From: Helicobacteraceae bacterium
GTDB taxonomy: Bacteria > Campylobacterota > Campylobacteria > Campylobacterales > Sulfurimonadaceae
DNA: 17,632 nucleotides
Direction of reading: 5' to 3'
Assembly (NCBI GenBank): GCA_027068615.1
Contig: JAMOQV010000231.1
Span: forward strand, 1-17,632
Both the position numbers and the translations under genes were made by a program. Under the pieces are notes generated by a model, which searched no databases, had not been told where the DNA came from, and saw nothing but the letters and a program-made list of their open reading frames with translations. Positions 1-7,900 of this stretch are shown piece by piece (the stretch's first letter is position 1; each line of letters opens with the position of its first letter).

Positions 1-941
1 ATAGCCATAAATGGGAATGGACGAACAACTCTTAGTCCAACTACACCAGCTTTGATACCTTTTTCTCTCATCTCACGTGCTACTTCACGAGCAGTCTCAA
101 CTGAAGTACCCATACAAACTACAGCAATATCTGCATCATCCATATCATAACACTCAACTTGGTTATATTTTCTACCAGTTAGTTTTTCAAACTCTGCAAA
201 AACTTCATCAATTTTTGGAGCAACTTCTGTCATCATATCTTTATGTTGACGAGCTTTATGCTCAAAGTGCCAATCCTCTTCAGCTTGAACACCGTGAGTT
301 ACTGGATGTTCAAAGTCTAACATATCGTTCATTGGCTTATACTCACCAACAAAGTTATAAGCATCATCATCACTTAAAGTATGAACACCTTGAGCAGTAT
401 GAGAAGTCATAAAACCATCTTGATTTACGATAGCTGGAATTCTAACATCGTGATCTTCACTTACTCTAAAAGCGATTAAGTTTAAATCATAAGCTTCTTG
501 TGGAGAGAAAGCATCAAACTGAATCCAACCACTATCACGAACCATATACATATCAGAATGATCGCCATTAACATTTAATGGTGCAGCTAATGCACGATTT
601 ACTAAGTTAAGTACTATAGGAAGTCTCATACCAGATGCTTGGTAAAGTGTCTCAGCCATAAGAGCAAGACCCTGAGATGAAGTAGCAGTAGCAACACGAC
701 CACCAGCAGCAGCAGCACCGATACATCCAGACATCGCTGCATGTTCAGATTCAACCATTATAAATTCACCCTCAACAAAATTGTCTGATTTGAATTTTGC
801 ATAACCTTCAACTATCGGAGTTGATGGAGTAATTGGGTAAGCTGATACAACATCAACTTGAGCTTGTCTTAAAGCTTGAGCAGCAGCATGATTACCATCC
901 CATACTTCAATATCTCTTAATTCCATTTTATCAAATGCCAT
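1..941 (-). CDS. porA: Pyruvate:ferredoxin oxidoreductase alpha subunit, partial (3' end outside window)
   Basis: About 313 N-terminal codons are present and the gene runs off the left edge of the window. The product is the alpha subunit of the cytoplasmic enzyme that interconverts pyruvate plus CoA and acetyl-CoA plus CO2 with ferredoxin or flavodoxin. Translation of the minus strand gives MAFDKMELRDIEVWDGNHAA at the start, then the family hallmark YPITPSTP, the segment MVESEHAAMSGCIGAAAAG and the glycine-rich stretch before TSSQGLALM. The frame stays open to the edge. The ATG directly follows the porD stop codon (TAGATG), and the GAGGAG that could serve as its ribosome site lies inside the last porD codons, so the two are translationally coupled. 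In Helicobacter-type operons porB follows porA, so porB is expected beyond position 1. Confidence 0.93.
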   Translation of the reverse strand, partial: MAFDKMELRDIEVWDGNHAAAQALRQAQVDVVSAYPITPSTPIVEGYAKFKSDNFVEGEFIMVESEHAAMSGCIGAAAAGGRVATATSSQGLALMAETLYQASGMRLPIVLNLVNRALAAPLNVNGDHSDMYMVRDSGWIQFDAFSPQEAYDLNLIAFRVSEDHDVRIPAIVNQDGFMTSHTAQGVHTLSDDDAYNFVGEYKPMNDMLDFEHPVTHGVQAEEDWHFEHKARQHKDMMTEVAPKIDEVFAEFEKLTGRKYNQVECYDMDDADIAVVCMGTSVETAREVAREMREKGIKAGVVGLRVVRPFPFMA

Positions 942-1337
942 CTATTTCTCCTCATCTTTACTAGGCCACTGAGCTATCTCAGTTTCTTCATCTGCTTGTT
1001 CTGGGAACATTAAAAGTGATTTTGGATTTGTAGGACATACTTCCACACAAACACCACAACCTTTACAGTGTTCCATATCTATCCCTAACATCTTTTTATC
1101 TCTTGAGATTATAGAAATATCTGGACAATAAACCCAACAAAACTGACAATCTATACAATAGTCTTTATTGTAAATTGGTTTTTTAATTCTCCAATCAGCA
1201 ACACTTGCAGTAAAAGAGTTGTTTGCAGAGTATGCACGATCTTCTTGTTTAGTTCCTGCTATATCATTAACACTACCATCAAATGAACGAAGCATAGCTC
1301 CTATTTCAAATTCATCCCATCCTGTATTTGCCATCAT
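942..1337 (-). CDS. porD: Pyruvate:ferredoxin oxidoreductase delta (2x[4Fe-4S] ferredoxin) subunit
   Basis: A small iron-sulfur subunit that passes electrons between the catalytic subunits and the external carrier. Two classical [4Fe-4S] ligand sets are visible: C61-C64-C67-C71 (CIDCQFCWVYCP) and C91-C94-C97-C101 (CKGCGVCVEVCP). A N-terminal extension of about 55 residues precedes them, as is common for this subunit. The length of 131 residues is normal. Two consecutive ATG codons are possible starts (1337 and 1334). AAGGAG lies only 3 nt from the first and 6 nt from the second, so the second (1334) is probably the true start. The AAGGAG overlaps the porG stop codon (TAAGGAG), and the porD stop abuts the porA ATG. 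Confidence 0.92.
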   Translation of the reverse strand: MMANTGWDEFEIGAMLRSFDGSVNDIAGTKQEDRAYSANNSFTASVADWRIKKPIYNKDYCIDCQFCWVYCPDISIISRDKKMLGIDMEHCKGCGVCVEVCPTNPKSLLMFPEQADEETEIAQWPSKDEEK

Positions 1338-1344
1338 CAGCTCC

Positions 1345-1902
1345 TTATTTCACTTCGTCGTAAGCTCGTTGAATAGCAACCATATTTGCATCAACAATCT
1401 TTTGTGGTAGTTTTTTAAGAATTCTTTTCATACTATCTTTAAAAAAATCCATTTCATACATTCCAGAAATTTTCATAAATGCACCTAGCATCGGTGTATT
1501 TGGAATAGGACGACCGATAGTTTCTTGAGCAATTTTAATACAATCAACAGTATAAAGTTCTTTACCTTCTAACTTAGGTTGAGCTTTTACAAGCTCCTCT
1601 TTAGTTAGGTGTGTAGTAATGATATACTTTGTAGTATCTTTGTGATTTATAGTAACATCAGATGTATATACTAATGCTGGATCTATAACAAAAACATAAT
1701 CAGGCTTCATATATTTTTCATGATTCATAATAACTTCATCATCAACACGATTATATGCAGTCATAGCTGCTCCACGCTTAGCAGATCCATAAAATGCAAA
1801 TGCCTGTACATGCTTACCAGTTGTTGAAATAACATCTGCTAAACCTTTAGCACCAGTTACGGCACCTTGTCCAGCACGACTATGCCATCTAATCTCTAGC
1901 AT
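1345..1902 (-). CDS. porG: Pyruvate:ferredoxin oxidoreductase gamma subunit
   Basis: The gamma subunit (also called PorC in some annotations), 185 residues, first gene of the porGDA(B) operon. The N-terminus carries the family signature IRWHSRAGQGAVTGAKGLA (residues 4-22), followed by FAFYGSAKRGAAMTAYNRV, which are typical of the pyruvate/ketoisovalerate oxidoreductase gamma family. The start is well supported: AAGGAG is 5 nt upstream of ATG. The stop overlaps the ribosome site of porD. A substrate other than pyruvate (for example 2-oxoglutarate) cannot be excluded from sequence alone, but the gene order and the separate delta subunit fit the pyruvate enzyme. In autotrophic Campylobacterota this enzyme can run in the pyruvate-synthesising direction. 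Confidence 0.9.
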   Translation of the reverse strand: MLEIRWHSRAGQGAVTGAKGLADVISTTGKHVQAFAFYGSAKRGAAMTAYNRVDDEVIMNHEKYMKPDYVFVIDPALVYTSDVTINHKDTTKYIITTHLTKEELVKAQPKLEGKELYTVDCIKIAQETIGRPIPNTPMLGAFMKISGMYEMDFFKDSMKRILKKLPQKIVDANMVAIQRAYDEVK

Positions 1903-1924
1903 AAATTCTCCTTAAGTATCTTCA

Positions 1925-1938
1925 AGGGTGTAAACCCT
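1925..1938. repeat. Small inverted repeat in porG leader
   Basis: AGGGT-GTAA-ACCCT, 5-bp perfect arms with a 4-nt loop, about 23 bp upstream of the porG start. It could form a small hairpin in the leader or be an operator half-site pair. The arms are short and no function can be assigned. Confidence 0.3.
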
Positions 1939-1954
1939 AATTCTAGTTTGTGGT

Positions 1955-1960
1955 ATTTTA
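1955..1960 (-). promoter_or_regulatory. Possible -10 element for porGDA
   Basis: On the minus strand TAAAAT lies about 52 bp upstream of the porG ATG, within an AT-rich gap of 121 bp after the phosphatase gene. It matches five of six bases of TATAAT. No convincing -35 is visible, which is common in Campylobacterota. This is a weak call, made because an operon start is expected here. Confidence 0.25.
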
Positions 1961-2023
1961 TGCTACTTGGTCTTAAAATAAGCTTGATAGTTTTTTAGTT
2001 TGGTTTTTCATTGATAATATGTG

Positions 2024-2662
2024 TTAATTATTCCTATTTTTTAGGAATTTTACTGCATCATAAGCAGTATCACAAATAAATTCTGTGTAATTCTGTAGAG
2101 TTTCTTTTGTATCATAACCACTTAAAACACCTATAGAATTTATGTTTGCATTTTTAGCAGAAATCAAATCAAGCTTAGTATCTCCTATCATCCAAATATC
2201 AGAATCTTCCATATTTAAACTCTCTATAGCTTTTAATATAGGCTCTTCATGCGGTTTTGGATGCTCAACATCCTCACGACCAACTAAAACCTTAAAGTAC
2301 TCCATTAATTCAAAATGCTCCATTAAAACTTTAGAATATCTTCCCGTTTTTGTAGTTACAATCCCCAAAGTGGCAAATTCACTAGCATCTTTAACAGCTT
2401 GAAAAGCAAAATCTAAAAGCTTTGTTTTTTGAGTAGAAATTTTTCTATAATGCTCTTTATAAGTAGCTACAAAATCCCAAACCAACTTTTTATCCACTCC
2501 TAACTCTCTATACATTACATCAAGAGGATGACCTATAAGTACTTTTATATCTTCATCACTTGGATGTGGATGATTATGGATATCAAAAGAGTTGTGAAAA
2601 CTTTCTAAAATCGCCTCAGTTGAATCTATAAGTGTTCCATCTAAATCAAATAGTATTATCAA
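2024..2662 (-). CDS. HAD-superfamily phosphatase, phosphoglycolate phosphatase-like
   Basis: A 212-residue haloacid dehalogenase-type hydrolase. Motif I DLDGT (residues 6-10, catalytic Asp pair) sits at the extreme N-terminus. Motif II threonine is in GIVTTK, the motif III lysine in the HPKPHEEP segment, and motif IV is IGDTKLDL. An alpha-helical cap follows motif I, as in Gph/PpaX-type enzymes, so the substrate may be phosphoglycolate, pyrophosphate or another small phosphate ester; the sequence does not decide. The start codon is TTG: an in-frame stop lies five codons upstream with no ATG between, and motif I must be near the start. TAGGGA about 6 nt upstream can serve as ribosome site. It is divergent from alaS and shares a 134-bp promoter region with it. 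Confidence 0.85.
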   Translation of the reverse strand: MIILFDLDGTLIDSTEAILESFHNSFDIHNHPHPSDEDIKVLIGHPLDVMYRELGVDKKLVWDFVATYKEHYRKISTQKTKLLDFAFQAVKDASEFATLGIVTTKTGRYSKVLMEHFELMEYFKVLVGREDVEHPKPHEEPILKAIESLNMEDSDIWMIGDTKLDLISAKNANINSIGVLSGYDTKETLQNYTEFICDTAYDAVKFLKNRNN

Positions 2663-2694
2663 TTTTTTCCCTATTAGTTACTTTTAGTTGTGCA

Positions 2695-2700
2695 ATTATA
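2695..2700 (-). promoter_or_regulatory. Probable -10 box for the HAD phosphatase gene
   Basis: A perfect TATAAT on the minus strand, 32 bp upstream of the TTG start. It would give a short leader containing the TAGGGA ribosome site. The upstream sequence is AT-rich without a clear -35. Confidence 0.45.
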
Positions 2701-2740
2701 GTATATATAAGATATTTTTAAATCAAATATAGTCTTTTTT

Positions 2741-2749
2741 TGATATAAT
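2741..2749 (+). promoter_or_regulatory. Extended -10 promoter of alaS
   Basis: TGATATAAT, an exact TGnTATAAT extended -10, preceded directly by a T-run (2735-2741). A T-rich region plus extended -10 is the typical housekeeping promoter pattern in Campylobacterota. Transcription should begin near 2756, about 40 nt upstream of the alaS ATG. Confidence 0.65.
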
Positions 2750-2766
2750 CCACACAATTTTATATA

Positions 2767-2780
2767 GTGTGTAATCACAC
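2767..2780. promoter_or_regulatory. Inverted repeat in the alaS leader (possible operator or hairpin)
   Basis: GTGTG-TAAT-CACAC forms a perfect 5-bp inverted repeat 16 bp before the alaS ATG. A further CACAC at 2751-2755 can pair with the same GTGTG, so the arrangement is CACAC / GTGTG / CACAC around the expected transcription start. It lies just upstream of the AGGAAA ribosome site (from about 2786). E. coli alanyl-tRNA synthetase is known to repress its own gene through a palindrome near the transcription start; whether this repeat does the same is speculation. Confidence 0.35.
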
Positions 2781-2796
2781 CACCTAGGAAATATTT

Positions 2797-5346
2797 ATGG
2801 ATATTAGAGAAGAATTTTTAAAATTTTTTGAATCAAAAAATCATCAAAGAGTAGCTTCAGCTCCACTTACACCAGAGGATGCTTCACTTCTTTTTAACAA
2901 TGCAGGTATGGTACCTTTTAAGTCAATCTTTACAGGGGAAGTTCCAGCACCATCTAACCCTCGTGCAACATCATGTCAAACTTGTTTAAGAGCTGGTGGT
3001 AAGCATAATGACCTTGAAAATGTTGGTCATACTGCAAGACACCATACTTTTTTTGAGATGCTTGGTAACTTCTCTTTTGGAGATTATTTTAAAGAGGAAG
3101 TTATAAACTACTCTTGGGAGTTTATAACTAAAGTTTTAGAACTACCTATTGAAAAACTTTGGGTAACAGTTCATGAAAGCGATGATGAAGCTGAAAAACT
3201 TTGGCAAAAACATATCTCAAAAGACAGAATCAAAAGACTAGGTGATGCTGATAACTTTTGGGCTATGGGCGATACTGGTGCTTGTGGACCTTGTAGTGAG
3301 ATTTTTTATGATCAAGGTGCTGAACATTTTTCTGGTGAAGAGGATTATCTAGGTGGTGATGGAGATAGATTTTTAGAGATATGGAACCTTGTTTTTATGC
3401 AATACGACAGACAAGCAGACGGTACACTTCTACCACTTCCAAAACCATCTATCGATACAGGTATGGGGCTAGAGAGAGTTGTAGCTATAAAAGAGGGAGC
3501 ATTATCTAACTATGGTTCATCACTATTTATGCCACTTATCCATAAAGTTGAAGAGCTTATAGGCAAAGAGTATAAGTATGAAAGTGGTACATCTTATAGA
3601 GTTATAGCTGACCATATAAGAACAACTGTATTTTTACTCTCTCAAGGGATTAACTTCTCAAATGAGGGTCGTGGGTATGTTCTTCGCCGTATCCTTCGCC
3701 GTGCTGTAAGACACGGGTATCTTCTAGGTTTTAGAAAGCCATTTATGTATAAGCTTGTAGATACTTTAGTAAAGATTATGGGCAATGAATACACATACCT
3801 AAAAGACAAAGCAGAGATTGTAAAAGAGCAGATAGAGTTAGAAGAAGCAAGATTTTTCAAAACTATTGAAAGTGGTATAGCACTTTTTGAAGAGGAGCTA
3901 AAAACTACTAAAGATATATTTAGTGGAGAGGTTGCTTTTAAACTTTATGATACATTTGGTTTCCCACTAGATTTAACTGAAGATATGTTAAAAAGCCACA
4001 ACCTAAAACTAGATACTAAAAAGTTTGATGAGCTTATGAGTGAGCAAAGAACTCGTGCAAAAGCTGCTTGGAAAGGTAGTGGAGATGCTGATACTCACGG
4101 AGATTTTAAAGAGCTTTTAGAAAAATTTGGAGAAAATGAGTTTGTAGGTTATGACAAAACACAAACAACTTCAAAAGTTTTAGCACTTTTAGATGAAAAC
4201 TATAAGCATACTGAAAAGTTAGATGCAAACTCAAAAGGTTGGGTACTTCTTGATAGTACACCTTTTTATGCTGAGAGTGGTGGGCAAGTTGGAGACAAGG
4301 GAGAGTTAAAAGGTTTTGCAAAAGTGCAAGATACTAAAAAATTCTTCGGACTTAACCTATCTCAAATAGAGGTTGAGAGTGAATTAAAAGTTGGCGATAA
4401 AGTTGAAGCGATAGTAGATATAAGTAGAAATGAGATTATAAAACACCATTCAGCTACTCACTTGCTTCATGCTGTACTTTTTGATGTTTTAGGGGAGCAT
4501 ATATCTCAAGCTGGTTCACTAAATGAAGCTACAAGACTTAGATTTGACTTTTCACATCCTAAAGCTTTAACTCATACAGAGTTAGCAGAGGTTGAACAAA
4601 GAGTAAATGCAATTATCGCTCGTGGTATAGATGCAAAAACTGAAGTTATGGATATACAAAGTGCTAAAAACAGTGGTGCAAAAGCTCAGTTTGGAGAGAA
4701 ATACGGCGATGCTGTTAGAGTTGTAAGCTTTGAAGATGCTTCCATTGAGCTTTGTGGTGGTGTTCATGTAAAAAATACAGCTTCAATTGGTTCATTTATA
4801 ATCACAAAAGAGAGTGGTGTTAGTGCTGGAGTTAGAAGGATAGAAGCTGTTGTTGGTAAAGCTGCTTATGACTACTTTTGTGAGCAAAGAATACTTTTAA
4901 AACAAGTTGAATCAGAAGTAAAAAACTTGGATGTAATAGCAGGTGTCTCAAGACTAAAATCAACTATAACAGAGTTAAAAGCAGAGTTAAAAGATGCTCA
5001 AAACAGTGCAAAAGTTGAGATAAAAACAAACGATATCAACGGTGTAGCTGTGGTTATAGAAGAGTATCCAAATGGCGATATAAAAGAGAAGATAGACGAG
5101 CTTAAAAATCAAAATGACAAACTTTGTGCTATGCTTTTTCAAGTAAAAGGGGACAAAGTTCTTATAGCTTGTGGTGTTAAAGGTACAGATGCAAAAGCAG
5201 GTGATTGGATCAAAAAAGTAGCTCCAATACTTGGTGGTGGAGGTGGAGGTCGTCCAGACTTCGCTCAAGCTGGTGGAAAAGATAAAACAAAACTACCAGA
5301 AGCTAAAGAAGCATCTTTATCTTACATAACAGAAGTTTTATCATAA
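2797..5346 (+). CDS. alaS: Alanyl-tRNA synthetase
   Basis: Class II synthetase that charges tRNA-Ala and clears mischarged Ser/Gly. The 849 residues are close to the usual 870-880. The catalytic domain starts with the conserved region around TSCQTCLRAGGKHNDLENVG and HHTFFEMLGNFSFGDYF. The RILRRAVRHG segment is conserved in the aminoacylation/tRNA recognition region. The editing domain has the zinc ligands H551 and H555 (HSATH) and C653 and H657 (CGGVH). The C-terminal DHHA1-type region ends with the characteristic glycine run and RPDFAQAGGKD (residues 813-829). AGGAAA lies about 7 nt upstream of the ATG. The gene is complete and followed after 14 bp by a lipoprotein gene on the same strand. 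Confidence 0.98.
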   Translation: MDIREEFLKFFESKNHQRVASAPLTPEDASLLFNNAGMVPFKSIFTGEVPAPSNPRATSCQTCLRAGGKHNDLENVGHTARHHTFFEMLGNFSFGDYFKEEVINYSWEFITKVLELPIEKLWVTVHESDDEAEKLWQKHISKDRIKRLGDADNFWAMGDTGACGPCSEIFYDQGAEHFSGEEDYLGGDGDRFLEIWNLVFMQYDRQADGTLLPLPKPSIDTGMGLERVVAIKEGALSNYGSSLFMPLIHKVEELIGKEYKYESGTSYRVIADHIRTTVFLLSQGINFSNEGRGYVLRRILRRAVRHGYLLGFRKPFMYKLVDTLVKIMGNEYTYLKDKAEIVKEQIELEEARFFKTIESGIALFEEELKTTKDIFSGEVAFKLYDTFGFPLDLTEDMLKSHNLKLDTKKFDELMSEQRTRAKAAWKGSGDADTHGDFKELLEKFGENEFVGYDKTQTTSKVLALLDENYKHTEKLDANSKGWVLLDSTPFYAESGGQVGDKGELKGFAKVQDTKKFFGLNLSQIEVESELKVGDKVEAIVDISRNEIIKHHSATHLLHAVLFDVLGEHISQAGSLNEATRLRFDFSHPKALTHTELAEVEQRVNAIIARGIDAKTEVMDIQSAKNSGAKAQFGEKYGDAVRVVSFEDASIELCGGVHVKNTASIGSFIITKESGVSAGVRRIEAVVGKAAYDYFCEQRILLKQVESEVKNLDVIAGVSRLKSTITELKAELKDAQNSAKVEIKTNDINGVAVVIEEYPNGDIKEKIDELKNQNDKLCAMLFQVKGDKVLIACGVKGTDAKAGDWIKKVAPILGGGGGGRPDFAQAGGKDKTKLPEAKEASLSYITEVLS

Positions 5347-5360
5347 ACAAAGGTTTACTT

Positions 5361-6050
5361 GTGAAATGGATATTTTTTCTAACTTTTGCTTTGCTTTTTA
5401 GTGGATGTGAGATACCTGACTTTCAAAATGACAAGTCAAAAGATTTGGCTAAAGAGAAGTTAGCATTTGAGCAAAAAGTTCAAGAATCTAAAGAGGTTCA
5501 ACTCAAAAAACTATCTGCTCAAACTCAAAAAGAGTTAGCTATCTTAGCATCAAAAAAAGAGTTGGCTCTTATAGAAAAAGAAAAAGAGTTAGAAAAAATC
5601 CGTATGCAAGCTGAACTTGAAAAACAAAAAATCATCTTTGAAAAAGAGAAAGAAAAAACACTTTTTGAACAAAAGATGAAAGAAGCTGAACAAAGCAACG
5701 ATATGGAACTAAAAAGATATATAGTTTTTATCTTTGCTTTACTTCTTATCATCAGTAGCTTTTTTACATACTACTACTTTAAAAAAAGAAGAGAAGACAA
5801 GCTTCGAGCCTACAACGATAACTTACAAAAATACTTCAACCACAAAGAGAATGAAGCAAGGGTAAAGATAGCCGAAAAGATGCTAGATGCCATCTCATCT
5901 GGAACACTAGACAAAGAGCAAGAAAACCAACTTATAGGTGCTTTTAGTGGTCAAACAAATGGAAGTTATCAAAAACAACTTTCATCTGAAATCTCATCTG
6001 AGAAAGATGATGATGTTATAGATATAGCCGAGATAGAACATAAAGGTTAA
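5361..6050 (+). CDS. Putative inner-membrane lipoprotein with long coiled coil and a second membrane helix
   Basis: Unrecognised 229-residue protein. It starts with GTG (AAAGG 7 nt upstream; no better start). Residues 1-15 form a hydrophobic signal ending FSGC, a plausible lipobox with Cys16 as the lipidated residue. Residues about 25-115 are extremely rich in Lys and Glu with heptad-like spacing, a predicted long coiled coil. A strong membrane helix follows at about 120-140 (IVFIFALLLIISSFFTYYYF), then KKRRED and a C-terminal tail of about 85 residues rich in charged residues. If the lipobox is used, the coiled coil is periplasmic and the tail cytoplasmic. The gene is 14 bp after alaS, so it is probably co-transcribed. 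Its stop is 2 bp from the stop of the convergent fliI. No function is assigned. Confidence 0.75.
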   Translation: MKWIFFLTFALLFSGCEIPDFQNDKSKDLAKEKLAFEQKVQESKEVQLKKLSAQTQKELAILASKKELALIEKEKELEKIRMQAELEKQKIIFEKEKEKTLFEQKMKEAEQSNDMELKRYIVFIFALLLIISSFFTYYYFKKRREDKLRAYNDNLQKYFNHKENEARVKIAEKMLDAISSGTLDKEQENQLIGAFSGQTNGSYQKQLSSEISSEKDDDVIDIAEIEHKG

Positions 6051-6052
6051 AC

Positions 6053-7357
6053 TTAGTTCATAAGTTTTATTAAAGAATCTACTGTATCTTCATATTTATT
6101 TCTAAGTGTTGCATCCTGAGACATAAACTGTTCCATAGAAGCTTTTTTCCCTATAGCTTCATCTAGTTCAGGATCACTACCTTTTGTATAAGCGCCTATA
6201 CGAATTAACATCTCATTCTCTTTTAACATTGTATATAGTCTTCTAAATTTTATAGCTGCTTGAAAATGCTCTTTTGTTATGATATCGTTCATAACACGAG
6301 ATGCTGAATTTAGTACATGTATAGGTGGATAGATTCCAAAGTCGGTTAATTCACGAGAAAGCACGATATGCCCATCTAGGATAGAACGAGATTGGTCAGC
6401 AATAGGGTCACTCATATCATCTCCCTCTATAAGAACAGTAAAAAAAGCAGTAATTGAACCTTTGCCCTCTTCCTTTCCAGCTCTTTCCATTAACTGTGGT
6501 AAAAGTGTAAGTGAAGATGGTGGATAACCTTTTGATGTTGGTGGTTCACCCAAAGCTAGACCAATCTCCCTTTGAGCCATCGCAAAACGGGTAACACTAT
6601 CCATAATGAACAGCACATCAAGCCCTTTATCTTTAAAGTGTTCTGCTACACTCATAGCTGCAAATGCACCATACTTTCTCATAAGTGGACTATCATCTGA
6701 TGTTGCTACTATCATCACGGTATTTGTCAAGTCTCCACCTAAGTTTTTCTCTATAAACTCAGGTATCTCACGACCCCTTTCCCCTATAAGTGCTACAACT
6801 TTTATAGGAGCATCAGCACCCCTTACAATCATCCCCATAAGTGTAGATTTACCAACCCCACTACCTGCAAAGATGCCAAGTTTTTGACCTTTTCCACAAG
6901 TAAGAAGTCCATCTATACTTTTAACACCAACACTAAAAACTTCATCTATCATACCCCTTTTCATAGCTGAAATTGGAGCTTTTATGATGGGGGAAAATTG
7001 AGAAGTGTTTATCATACCTTTTCCATCTATGGGTTGCATAAATGGGTTTACAACACGACCTAAAAGACCCTCTCCCATAGGGATATTCATCCCCTCTTGA
7101 TCCATAAACACTCTATCGCCTGAGCTAAACCCATCTATAAAACTAAAAGGGGTTATATAAAAAGTAGCACCATCTATCTCGGTAACCATACCAACTGTTT
7201 CTTGTTCGGTTGTATTTGATACGATTTTAACCATATCACTTATACTTACATTTAGACCTCGTGCTGTTATAACAGTAGCATTTATCTTTACAACTTCACC
7301 AAAAGGCTCATAATAGTTTTGAGATGAAAGTTTTTCTTTTAGTGAGGAAAAGGGCAT
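6053..7357 (-). CDS. fliI: Flagellar export ATPase FliI
   Basis: The ATPase of the flagellar type III export apparatus, cytoplasmic at the base of the flagellum, related to the F1 beta subunit. The 434 residues match the family. Walker A is AGSGVGKST (164-172); GERGREIPEF (192-201) is conserved in FliI/type III ATPases; Walker B ends in LFIMDSVTRFAMAQREIG with D253; the family signature GEPPTSKGYPPS follows at 270-281. The N-terminal beta-barrel domain is present. The ATG begins directly after the stop of the upstream toxin gene (TAAATG), with only a weak GGA upstream, so translation is likely coupled to the toxin-antitoxin pair. A second path for fliI expression would need a promoter inside the toxin or folE genes; none is obvious. 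The long distance from other flagellar genes is normal in this phylum. Confidence 0.96.
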   Translation of the reverse strand: MPFSSLKEKLSSQNYYEPFGEVVKINATVITARGLNVSISDMVKIVSNTTEQETVGMVTEIDGATFYITPFSFIDGFSSGDRVFMDQEGMNIPMGEGLLGRVVNPFMQPIDGKGMINTSQFSPIIKAPISAMKRGMIDEVFSVGVKSIDGLLTCGKGQKLGIFAGSGVGKSTLMGMIVRGADAPIKVVALIGERGREIPEFIEKNLGGDLTNTVMIVATSDDSPLMRKYGAFAAMSVAEHFKDKGLDVLFIMDSVTRFAMAQREIGLALGEPPTSKGYPPSSLTLLPQLMERAGKEEGKGSITAFFTVLIEGDDMSDPIADQSRSILDGHIVLSRELTDFGIYPPIHVLNSASRVMNDIITKEHFQAAIKFRRLYTMLKENEMLIRIGAYTKGSDPELDEAIGKKASMEQFMSQDATLRNKYEDTVDSLIKLMN

Positions 7358-7690
7358 TTATTTTAATCCATTTTTATGTAAAATATCTTCTATTTCTTTA
7401 TTTGAAATATTATCGATTTCAGTTTTAGAGTATATTGAGAGTAGTCTTATAGTATTTTTAGCATCTATAAAGTAGATGATAACTCTAAAACCACCACTTT
7501 TTCCAGTAGGTATAGAAGAGTTAGCCAATCTAATTTTATAGCAATTATATCTTAGTTTAGTACCAAATGTTGGGTTTTTATATAAACTATCCCTAAGCTC
7601 TTCTAAATCTAAAGCAATTTTTTTATAATTTTTAGCTAATTTTTTAACTTGTTTAACAAATTCAGGTGTTGGTATTATTTTTAAGTTCAT
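7358..7690 (-). CDS. RelE/ParE-family toxin of a type II toxin-antitoxin pair
   Basis: A 110-residue protein with the RelE/ParE fold pattern: an N-terminal strand (LKIIPTPEF), two helices rich in Lys (FVKQVKKLAKNYKKI), then the strands YKIRLAN, GGFRVIIYFI and IRLLSIYSK. The basic and aromatic residues R53, K64, R69 and Y87 fall in the positions used by this family for ribosome-dependent mRNA cleavage; which of them are catalytic here is not certain, and a ParE-like gyrase inhibitor is the alternative. The start lies inside the upstream antitoxin gene (29-nt overlap), and its stop TAA abuts the ATG of fliI. Both features indicate translational coupling along the folE-antitoxin-toxin-fliI string. 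Confidence 0.8.
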   Translation of the reverse strand: MNLKIIPTPEFVKQVKKLAKNYKKIALDLEELRDSLYKNPTFGTKLRYNCYKIRLANSSIPTGKSGGFRVIIYFIDAKNTIRLLSIYSKTEIDNISNKEIEDILHKNGLK

Positions 7691-7889
7691 CTATCAATCC
7701 ATCAAATGATATCTCTTCTAATTCATTATTTTGTTGAAGTTTCATCTGTTTTATAGATTTATCTAAACTATTTAATAGCATCATTTTATTGTAACTGTTT
7801 TTTATAAAATCAAAAAAAAGCTCTTTATCACTGTTAAACCCATCTAAAAAAATCTTCTCAATATCTTGATTTACTTCTAATGCTAACAT
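7662..7889 (-). CDS. Putative antitoxin of the RelE-type pair
   Basis: A 75-residue acidic protein just upstream of, and overlapping by 29 nt, the RelE-like toxin. It has no recognised DNA-binding domain by eye; the middle and C-terminal half (KSIKQMKLQQNNELEEISFD) could be the toxin-binding segment. The assignment rests on position, size and overlap, the usual antitoxin-first order. The start is supported by AAGGA 7 nt upstream, and this ribosome site begins right at the folE stop codon. The antitoxin is therefore read as a continuation of the folE message. Confidence 0.65.
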   Translation of the reverse strand: MLALEVNQDIEKIFLDGFNSDKELFFDFIKNSYNKMMLLNSLDKSIKQMKLQQNNELEEISFDGLIDELKNNTNT

Positions 7890-7900
7890 AGAAAAATCCT

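Noticed and set aside
77..412. Plus-strand open frame of 111 codons
   Set aside because: It lies antisense inside porA, whose translation shows clear family motifs; the plus-strand product is His/Tyr/Gln-rich and looks like a shadow.
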